From CAZGSG01 sp964528095 (GTDB lineage Bacteria > Bacteroidota > Bacteroidia > Chitinophagales > Chitinophagaceae), in contig CAZGSG010000193.1 in assembly GCA_964528095.1 (NCBI GenBank), forward strand, positions 1 to 11,229: a stretch of DNA of 11,229 nucleotides, in the 5' to 3' direction. Shown here piece by piece: positions 6,204 through 11,229 of the stretch. Below the pieces are notes generated by a model, which was given only the letters and a program-made list of their open reading frames with translations, ran no database searches and had not been told where the DNA came from. Every line of letters starts with the position of its first letter. Position 1 is the stretch's first letter. The position numbers and the translations under genes were made by a program.

Positions 6204-7150
6204 TATGAATAAAATTTGGCGTTGAGCTTTTCGGCAAGTCTATTTATATCTTTTGTTCGCGCCAACACGTTAATCCATTCCTGAGGTATTGAGCCCCATC
6301 CATAGAGTAGCCCACCGAGACCACCCGTTACAGCTGCCGTGGTATCTGAATCGCTGCCTAAGTTTACAGCTTTTAGTACTGCATCCTTATAATTATCCGT
6401 ATTCAAAATACACCACAAAGCCGCTTCAAGCGTATGAATAACATATCCGGAAGAACTGATTTCATCTTGCGGCAATTCATAAATAGTAGCCGATAGGATT
6501 TTCCTCAGATTAGCTAATTCATCTTCAGTGCATGTTGCCGTTTCATGTAGAAAAGCAGTTACGTTATTACAGGTTTGCTTGTAAGCTTCGAATTTATTTT
6601 TGCCTTTTACTATTTCAAGAGCGAACTCCACATATATGAAACAGCAGAGTACAGAACGAATATGGCGATGTGTTAGTGATGATAGGTCCTTGACCGCCTG
6701 GAATCTTTCATCGATATTTTTATACTGGATATGAAATAAAAGAGGTAATACCCGCATTAATGCCCCGTTTCCGTTATTATCTTCACTATTTCCGCCTGCC
6801 CGTACTGGGGTAACCCCATTGGCAAGGTTCAGAATGGCAGAGTTTGTGGCATCGCCAATATCGAAAACATTCCCGTGAGCTGTCCAATAGCCATGATGTT
6901 TCCAATTGATGAATCTGTTAGCAAGGTTTTGAAGATCGTATTTTTCACAAAGCATTTCAGCTAGGCAAAACGTCAGCGAACTGTCATCTGACCATGTTCC
7001 GGGCGGCTGGTTATGCGTCCCATATCCTATCATGCCTGTAACCTGATTTTGCTGCAATACATTCCTGGGTTTAAATTCAACAGGAACTCCCAGCGCATCC
7101 CCCACCGATACACCAAATAATACATCCTTTATGAAATCTCTTTTTGACAT
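6203..7150 (-). CDS. ADP-ribosylglycohydrolase (DraG/ARH family)
   Basis: This 315-residue protein is a full-length member of the DraG/ARH/crystallin J1 family, which removes ADP-ribose from proteins, nucleic acids or small acceptors using two Mg2+ ions. The N-terminal motif GDALGVPVEF (17-26), WSDDSSL (53-59, with metal ligands D55 and D56), NGNGALMR (126-133) and the C-terminal GSDSDTTAA (265-273, D267 and D269) are all present and intact. It should therefore be catalytically competent. Its natural acceptor (Arg, Ser, a nucleobase or free ADP-ribose derivatives) cannot be told from sequence. It lies 3 bases after kptA and overlaps the phosphatase gene by one base. With the NADAR protein it gives the operon two chemically different ways of liberating ADP-ribose. 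Confidence 0.92.
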   Translation of the reverse strand: MSKRDFIKDVLFGVSVGDALGVPVEFKPRNVLQQNQVTGMIGYGTHNQPPGTWSDDSSLTFCLAEMLCEKYDLQNLANRFINWKHHGYWTAHGNVFDIGDATNSAILNLANGVTPVRAGGNSEDNNGNGALMRVLPLLFHIQYKNIDERFQAVKDLSSLTHRHIRSVLCCFIYVEFALEIVKGKNKFEAYKQTCNNVTAFLHETATCTEDELANLRKILSATIYELPQDEISSSGYVIHTLEAALWCILNTDNYKDAVLKAVNLGSDSDTTAAVTGGLGGLLYGWGSIPQEWINVLARTKDINRLAEKLNAKFYS

Positions 7151-7153
7151 TTT

Positions 7154-7696
7154 TTAAAAATTGATATATACGGGAGGTACATTATTCGTTAACCAAACCC
7201 CATTTTCGGATAAATAGAATATATACCCGTCTTGAAACATAGCAGCGCTTGAAACACTTAGGATGATAGGTTCTCCCCGGCGGCTTCCGACTTTTTTGGC
7301 CGTTTCTATATCCTTGCTCAAATGAACATGCTGACGGCGCATCCTTTGCAGACCTTCAGTTTTTATGCTGACCAGAACGTTTTCAACTGTACCATGATAT
7401 AATAATTCCGGAGGTACCTGGGGTTGCAAATCCAATCCCACTTCAATGGAATGTCCTTGATTGGCTCTTATTTTAGTTAGATCCTCATTAAAAATGAATC
7501 GTTGTTTATCATTAGTTATGACAATATCGTCTAACTCTTCCCTTGTGAAAGAAGTACTATGTGCTGCCGATTTCGAAAGAAGTTCTTCGACATTTGCCCA
7601 ACCATTACTGTCCAGGGATAGGCCTATTGTTTCGGGGCTATGCCGTAGAATGAGGCTTAAGAATTTGCTTATAGTTTTTTTCTGTTTTTCGGTCAT
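7154..7696 (-). CDS. kptA: RNA 2'-phosphotransferase (KptA/Tpt1)
   Basis: At 180 residues this is the usual bacterial Tpt1/KptA size. The family moves a 2'-phosphate from RNA onto NAD+, releasing nicotinamide and ADP-ribose 1'',2''-cyclic phosphate. The catalytic Arg-His-Arg-Arg set is visible: R18 and H19 in LRHSPE, R66 in KQRFIF, and R139 or R140 in GSRRGEP. RANQGHS (77-83), YHGT (100-103) and RQHVHLS (121-127) form the NAD-binding part, which has an ADP-ribosyltransferase fold. The N-terminal winged-helix lobe spans roughly 1-80. Bacterial KptA proteins have no obvious tRNA-splicing role, and some are reported to ADP-ribosylate nucleic acid ends or act in RNA repair. Placement 8 bases after the NADAR gene and 3 bases before the glycohydrolase gene links it to NAD/ADP-ribose turnover. 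Confidence 0.93.
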   Translation of the reverse strand: MTEKQKKTISKFLSLILRHSPETIGLSLDSNGWANVEELLSKSAAHSTSFTREELDDIVITNDKQRFIFNEDLTKIRANQGHSIEVGLDLQPQVPPELLYHGTVENVLVSIKTEGLQRMRRQHVHLSKDIETAKKVGSRRGEPIILSVSSAAMFQDGYIFYLSENGVWLTNNVPPVYINF

Positions 7697-7704
7697 TTTA
7701 ATAA

Positions 7705-8250
7705 CTATTTCAATTTATCTCTGACTTCCATAAGAGCGTAACCCAATAAATTCTCACCCTTCCATTGTTTAGGATTCTCAACTAATGGATCATTTGCAGC
7801 CATCCCAATTCCCCATATGTTATCTACGGGACTTGCTTCAACGATTACCTTGTTGCCGGTATCAAGTAAGAAACTGGCTAGTTGCACGTTATTAGAAAAT
7901 TTGTGAAAATTTCCTGTTACGACAATATCAAACTTCTCTTTGTCCCAGATTACCGGATCAAAGCTACTTATCAATCTTCCTTTTTTCTTAGCTTCAGCAG
8001 GCGTATCGGATTTGATAATATGTTGTCGGCAACTTTCATCATTAAACATTCTGGCTTTTTCCGCCATCATCCAGTGTTCCGCTGTTTTATAAACTACACC
8101 ATCCACTTCAAAAGGGGCCATCCACCACTGGCTAAAACAGCTTTTTGAAAGGCTACCATCTTCATTCGGCTGATGCCCCCAAAATAGCAGGAATTTCAAT
8201 TGTGTTTGTTCGCTGGAGGTATTTCGCAACCAAGTATTATTGTACTTCAT
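7705..8250 (-). CDS. NADAR domain protein (YbiA-like)
   Basis: The 181-residue protein matches the NADAR (YbiA/PF08719-type) fold along its whole length. FWGH (23-26), SQWWMAPFEVDG (40-51), TAEHWMMAEKA (56-66), EASPVDNIWGIGM (138-150) and WKGENLLGYALMEVRD (163-178) are the family's hallmark segments. NADAR proteins cleave N-glycosidic bonds. Characterised members remove ADP-ribose from guanine in DNA and act as antitoxins to DarT1-type toxins; the YbiA group acts on riboflavin precursors. The operon context favours the ADP-ribose role. The motifs are intact. Its first 14 bases overlap the end of the upstream 141-aa gene, indicating translational coupling. No DarT-like toxin lies next to it, so it is not an obvious toxin-antitoxin antitoxin here. 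Confidence 0.9.
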   Translation of the reverse strand: MKYNNTWLRNTSSEQTQLKFLLFWGHQPNEDGSLSKSCFSQWWMAPFEVDGVVYKTAEHWMMAEKARMFNDESCRQHIIKSDTPAEAKKKGRLISSFDPVIWDKEKFDIVVTGNFHKFSNNVQLASFLLDTGNKVIVEASPVDNIWGIGMAANDPLVENPKQWKGENLLGYALMEVRDKLK

Positions 8251-8662
8251 TGTTTTTATATTTTAGTAACAGCTTTGCTAAAGCTTCATTTTCCGGAACC
8301 GTGACAAAATCGCCCAAAAACACCTTAATAATGCTGATATCGCCAACTATGTTCTGATTAAACAGTTCGAGATCTTCTGCCGGAATCCAGAGCTCATTGT
8401 GAATATTGCCACCGACATTTTGAACAGCATACTTTGAACAATAATCTTCATTTACTTCAAATCCTGTTACAATGCCGCAGTAGCCGGAAAATTCATCCTT
8501 TGTGTTCCATTCAGAAGCTATCTGCTCTGCATAAGGCTGATTTAATACTGGGTAAAAGATCGGTTGCCAAAACAGTCTTGGAGGAAATTTCTTCCAATTC
8601 GAGGCCATTATCAATTCAAGTTCTTTTATGCCAGTTGGGCGATATAGCTTGACAGTACTCAA
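8237..8662 (-). CDS. Small conserved 'ADP-ribosylation/crystallin J1'-annotated protein
   Basis: This 141-residue protein belongs to a group commonly labelled 'ADP-ribosylation/crystallin J1', although it shares none of the DraG/ARH metal motifs. I recognise it by LYRPTGIKELELI (6-18), FPPRLFWQPIFYPVLN (26-41), YAEQIASEWN (44-53) and NVGGNIHNELWIPAEDL (82-98). The opening L-Y-R-x-x-x-x-x-E-L-x-x-I pattern recalls the first strand and helix of compact ADP-ribosyltransferase-fold proteins, so an ADP-ribose-binding or transferase-like fold is possible; that is inference. It begins 5 bases after the NAMPT-family gene and overlaps the NADAR gene by 14 bases, placing it firmly in the operon. No catalytic residue can be assigned with confidence. 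Confidence 0.72.
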   Translation of the reverse strand: MSTVKLYRPTGIKELELIMASNWKKFPPRLFWQPIFYPVLNQPYAEQIASEWNTKDEFSGYCGIVTGFEVNEDYCSKYAVQNVGGNIHNELWIPAEDLELFNQNIVGDISIIKVFLGDFVTVPENEALAKLLLKYKNNEVQ

Positions 8663-8667
8663 AGGTT

Positions 8668-10143
8668 TTATAGATTAGTTTTTATATTGTTTCTTATTTC
8701 TTCTAAAGTCCAATTAATAGTAAGCTTGCCATCTTTAAACACAGTTTTTAGCTCACCTTGCGCTTCTTCTTGCCAGGTGCATTGATCTTTTAGTGCTAAT
8801 TTGCCGGTCTGAGGATCACGAAAGACTTGCATTAGACCTTTGGCTGATTTCTTTGTACCATCATCAGTTTTTGGATCTTTGAAGATATCCCTGCCACATC
8901 CGTCCACTTCGCCATAAGTTGCTTTCATTGCAAATCCAAACGTATCGCGTGTTACATACTCATAGGTATAAGAACCAATGCCCAGCACGACATTATAGCT
9001 GGCAAATCCTTTTTGCTTTAAACCTTCCAATATTTCTACTTGTCGTTCGGTGGTGATGCTATCTCCATAGATCAAACCGATATGACCGTCTAATAACTTG
9101 TACCCTTTTTCTGTGATTGTTCCGCCAAAGGTCTCCCACATACATTCTATAGCACCTTTGTATTCAGGACTACCAGCTACAGCATCTTTATCCCCAATAA
9201 TAATTTTAACCGGGTCACCACTGTCAGGGCGAATCACAACCTTTCCGTTTCGCGCCATGATCTTGGTTTTCAAAGCAGGTAAGAATTCAGTAATGACCTG
9301 CCAAAAATCCCAGGTGTCACTAACAATGGAAACAATACCGGAAGGATAGACACCACTAATCAGACGGTCGAATGTTTTTATTTCATCATCCTGTGTGCCC
9401 ATACACATTACGCTATGCTCGGTTGCAGGAACGGAGCCTCCGATCAATTCCTTTTCGCAATTGGCATTGTAGTATTCTTCCAGGAAGTCAATTGCTGGTA
9501 TTGTATCTGTTCCAGCAAAGGACAGTAGATGTCCTGCTCCGCTCAATACGGCATCTTCAACCCCGCTCATCCCCCTGAAAGAAAAGTCGTGACCCTGCCA
9601 GGCAATAAAACCTGTATCATCACCAACAGTTTCCTTTGCATACCTGGTAAAAGTTTTCAGGTACTGAAAGGCTGTTGTAGCCGATGTGCTCGGCTTCCAA
9701 ATGATAGCGCTTAATAGCGTCTCTAGCATATTGGTGAGCCAAAAGAACTCAGGTAGTGTGTTTTTAATGGTGAATATCGGTACCCGCATGGGAACCAGGC
9801 TTCCTTCAGGCAATGCTTTTATTTCCAAAGGCAAATAACCAAGATCATGTAGGTCAGAGATATGCTTGTATGTAATGCTATCCTTTCCCAGATAGTTATC
9901 AATCCTTCTTGCGTAAGCTCTCAAAACTTTATCTTTTGATTGTTTGAAGAATTGGGAGTCAAATTGGTTAACTAAATATTCTTTGATAAAATACTGAAGT
10001 CCAAAAAAGATTATTTCATTGATTTCCGGATTTCTTGATTTTCGAGGAGTCAGATTGGAATAAACTAATGTTGTTCCCTCTGGGTATTGGAATTTATGTC
10101 CTACTTTATAACCGTCTTTTAAGAAAATGGGAGATAGTGTCAT
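8668..10143 (-). CDS. nadV: Nicotinamide phosphoribosyltransferase family protein (NadV/NAMPT or Namat-like)
   Basis: At 491 residues this is a full-length NAMPT/NadV-type enzyme, joining nicotinamide to a 1-pyrophosphorylated ribose. Family landmarks in order: DGYKVGH (10-16), HDFSFRG (185-191), GTDT (211-214, whose Asp contacts nicotinamide in human NAMPT), SVPATEHS (237-244, H243 aligning with the phospho-histidine), RPDSGDP (305-311), GDSIT (360-364), GIGSYTY (388-394) and FKDP (421-424). The bacterial NadV branch shows the same GDSIT and GIGSYTY variants. Classical NadV uses PRPP to make NMN. The phage NARP1 enzyme Namat, also of this family, uses ADP-ribose pyrophosphate to make NAD+ directly, and sequence alone does not separate the two. 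Its start overlaps the regulator's stop (TAATG), and the divergent Prs-like gene ends the same operon. No NMN adenylyltransferase gene is in the window. Confidence 0.93.
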   Translation of the reverse strand: MTLSPIFLKDGYKVGHKFQYPEGTTLVYSNLTPRKSRNPEINEIIFFGLQYFIKEYLVNQFDSQFFKQSKDKVLRAYARRIDNYLGKDSITYKHISDLHDLGYLPLEIKALPEGSLVPMRVPIFTIKNTLPEFFWLTNMLETLLSAIIWKPSTSATTAFQYLKTFTRYAKETVGDDTGFIAWQGHDFSFRGMSGVEDAVLSGAGHLLSFAGTDTIPAIDFLEEYYNANCEKELIGGSVPATEHSVMCMGTQDDEIKTFDRLISGVYPSGIVSIVSDTWDFWQVITEFLPALKTKIMARNGKVVIRPDSGDPVKIIIGDKDAVAGSPEYKGAIECMWETFGGTITEKGYKLLDGHIGLIYGDSITTERQVEILEGLKQKGFASYNVVLGIGSYTYEYVTRDTFGFAMKATYGEVDGCGRDIFKDPKTDDGTKKSAKGLMQVFRDPQTGKLALKDQCTWQEEAQGELKTVFKDGKLTINWTLEEIRNNIKTNL

Positions 10144-10826
10144 TATAAATCAATATTTAGGTGAAATTTATTGGCTTGCAACTGCTTATTAAATTTATAG
10201 AGATCAGGAAGCCTGTTTTGTAATCCTTCTCTTTTTTTTCCCGTATTTATGATGTACGCTGAATCCAGTATTTTCCTCCTGAAATTTCTACGATCAATGT
10301 GAATCCCCAGTATACATTCATATAATTCGTGTAATTCGGTCATAGTAAATTCTTGATCAAGCAGCTCGAATCCCATCGGGTAGTAAAGAATTTTTGATTT
10401 TAACCTTTGTAATGCCATTTTGAAAATGGCCTCGTGATCAAATCCCAGTTTTGGAATTTTGCTGGATTTAAACCATTTCACATCATTCGCCATATTTCCT
10501 GCAACCACTTCGAATTTTTTCGGATTAATTAATGCAAAATAGGTCACTGAGATAACTCTTCCCCTGGGATCTCTTTCCATCTGATCAAAGGTGTATAGTT
10601 GTTCCAGGTAAAGATTCGTCATTCCGAGTTTGGTATTTAATACTCTTGTACAAGTATCCCGAAATAGCTCATCCATTTGAAGAAAGGCTCCCGGTAATGT
10701 CCACGTATCCTTAAAAGGTTCCTCCTTCCGGTTTAGAAGAAGCACAAACAAATCATTGTCATAATATCCAAAAACCACCAGGTCGATGGCTAGAGAGGGG
10801 TTTTGGTATTGGTTAAAGGCTTTCAC
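10143..10826 (-). CDS. nrtR: NrtR-type Nudix/winged-helix transcriptional regulator
   Basis: This 227-residue protein has an N-terminal Nudix fold (about 10-140) and a C-terminal winged helix (about 148-215), the architecture of NrtR/AraR regulators. The Nudix box spans 46-68: the opening glycine and final LG are kept, but the REUXEE core reads RVLNTK, so the metal-binding glutamates are lost. It should sense a nucleotide rather than hydrolyse it. ADP-ribose is the known effector of NrtR proteins. The DNA-binding part includes FTMTELHELYE (160-170) and DRRNFRRKILDS (178-189). Translation appears to start at GTG 10826-10824: an in-frame stop lies four codons upstream, and no ATG occurs until residue 51. 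A perfect inverted repeat ends 2 bases upstream of the start, suggesting autoregulation of the whole operon. Confidence 0.88.
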   Translation of the reverse strand: MKAFNQYQNPSLAIDLVVFGYYDNDLFVLLLNRKEEPFKDTWTLPGAFLQMDELFRDTCTRVLNTKLGMTNLYLEQLYTFDQMERDPRGRVISVTYFALINPKKFEVVAGNMANDVKWFKSSKIPKLGFDHEAIFKMALQRLKSKILYYPMGFELLDQEFTMTELHELYECILGIHIDRRNFRRKILDSAYIINTGKKREGLQNRLPDLYKFNKQLQANKFHLNIDL

Positions 10827-10828
10827 AG

Positions 10829-10851
10829 CTTTGCGTTAATTTGACGCAAAG
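10829..10851. promoter_or_regulatory. Likely operator: CTTTGCGT-N7-ACGCAAAG
   Basis: Two perfect 8-bp inverted arms, 10829-10836 and 10844-10851, are separated by 7 bases. This is the dimeric-site geometry expected for a winged-helix regulator. The site ends 2 bases before the regulator's GTG start and overlaps the predicted -7 element, so binding should block transcription. It is the strongest palindrome in the 403-base region upstream of the operon, and no second copy was seen elsewhere in the window. Which protein binds it is inferred from adjacency to the NrtR-type gene. Confidence 0.7.
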
Positions 10852-10876
10852 TACTATTTTTTATGAGATATCCAAA
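10847..10876 (-). promoter_or_regulatory. Bacteroidota-type promoter of the NAD/ADP-ribose operon
   Basis: On the minus strand TTTG (10876-10873) is followed by exactly 19 bases and then TACTTTG (10853-10847). The Bacteroidota primary sigma consensus is TTTG, a 19-21 base gap, and TAnnTTTG, so the -7 box is one base short of the ideal. Transcription would start a few bases downstream, inside the palindrome, giving a leader of only about 15 nt before the GTG. The overlap of the -7 box with the inverted repeat is what a repressed promoter would show. Confidence 0.5.
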
Positions 10877-11186
10877 TTTTTGGAATAATTAAAGGGAAAT
10901 TTGGATTTGAGTCTTTAGGAAGCAGTTCCTGGCTTGATAGTAAAAAATATGCGTCAGCCTGTTAAACTTATGATTAAGAAAGAAACGGTCTGAAAAGACA
11001 ATACCAGCCTTATTTTTTACAATATTGCTACTCCCAGATAAAACGGCTTTTAAGAGGTACTGGCAATTGAATACCAGTAAAATATTGGATTAAGAAAAAT
11101 TGCGCAATATTAAGTTCCCTGTCCCTGTTGTCAGTAATGTTCATGTATTCGTTCTTAGATACCCAGATCTTTAGTAAATAATAAAA

Positions 11187-11227
11187 TTATAGGGTTGTTG
11201 TGATGAGTCTCTGACTCATTACCGGCA
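11187..11227. repeat. Dispersed hairpin repeat, copy 2
   Basis: Its first 30 bases (11187-11216) are identical to 380-409, and similarity continues through CCGGC at 11226. The core GTGATGAGTC (11200-11209), loop TCT and GACTCATTAC (11213-11222) form a 10-bp stem with one G:U pair, at a different position from the wobble in copy 1. It is in the same orientation as copy 1, about 10.8 kb away. The window ends 2 bases later, so the full length of the element is not visible. Confidence 0.8.
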
Positions 11228-11229
11228 TC

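Larger units (their letters stand above)
10827..11229. other. Intergenic region upstream of the operon
   Basis: No ORF of meaningful length or recognisable family lies in these 403 bases on either strand. The part nearest the operon holds the promoter and palindromic operator. At 11058-11079 TACTGG and CCAGTA form a 6-bp inverted repeat around a 10-base spacer, of doubtful significance. The last 43 bases hold the second copy of the hairpin repeat seen at 380-420. The remainder is A+T-rich with nothing I can name. Confidence 0.5.

Noticed and set aside
7461..9714. Several plus-strand frames of 60-90 codons opposite kptA, the NADAR gene and the NAMPT-family gene
   Set aside because: They lie wholly or mostly antisense to well-recognised genes, have no family resemblance, and read as shadow frames.
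10143..10826. Active Nudix ADP-ribose pyrophosphatase
   Set aside because: The catalytic glutamates of the Nudix box are replaced, and a C-terminal winged helix is present, which points to a regulator.
11058..11079. TACTGG/CCAGTA inverted repeat as an operator
   Set aside because: The arms are only 6 bp, it lies more than 200 bases from the operon start, and no promoter element was recognised nearby.

Overview
The window looks like a chromosomal stretch from a Bacteroidota bacterium, most likely of the Chitinophagaceae/Sphingobacteriaceae type. The supports are the partial DUF6266-type protein at the left edge, low G+C content, weak or absent Shine-Dalgarno sequences before many starts, a TTTG/TA-TTTG type promoter, and family matches typical of that phylum. 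This placement is inference from recognised families, not from a database search.

Layout. Bases 1-288 hold the C-terminal end of a DUF6266-like protein. Bases 289-705 carry no convincing gene but contain hairpin-forming repeats, one of which recurs almost exactly at the right edge (11187-11227). Bases 706-1807 are a small minus-strand group: a 35-codon ORF, a protein-kinase-fold protein and a 69-aa ExoX-C-like protein coupled to it by an ATGA overlap. Bases 1891-2658 (minus) encode a stand-alone HsdR N-terminal-like PD-(D/E)XK protein. Two plus-strand genes follow: a GYF_2/transmembrane/coiled-coil protein (2873-3715) and an N-terminally membrane-anchored protein of unknown function (3903-4433).

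The main feature is an eight-gene minus-strand operon running from 10826 down to 4623, with every junction overlapping or separated by 9 bases or fewer. In transcription order it encodes: an NrtR-type Nudix/winged-helix regulator with a decayed Nudix box; a NAMPT/NadV-family transferase; a 141-aa protein of the type annotated 'ADP-ribosylation/crystallin J1'; a NADAR domain protein; an RNA 2'-phosphotransferase (KptA/Tpt1); an ADP-ribosylglycohydrolase (DraG/ARH); a PPP-family metallophosphatase; and a divergent PRPP-synthetase-like protein.

These activities fit one scheme. NADAR and the glycohydrolase would free ADP-ribose from modified bases, nucleic acids or proteins. KptA would release nicotinamide and ADP-ribose 1'',2''-cyclic phosphate, and the phosphatase might clean up a phosphorylated ADP-ribose. 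The Prs-like and NAMPT-like pair could then rebuild NAD+ from ADP-ribose plus nicotinamide, as in the phage NARP1 pathway (Adps + Namat). No NMN adenylyltransferase or ADP-ribosyltransferase is visible here. The more conservative reading is classical nicotinamide salvage through NMN (PRPP synthetase + NadV) alongside ADP-ribose removal. A perfect 8-bp inverted repeat overlaps the predicted -7 box just upstream of the regulator's GTG start and is the likely autoregulatory operator. In NrtR proteins ADP-ribose is the known effector, so the operon may switch on when free ADP-ribose accumulates.
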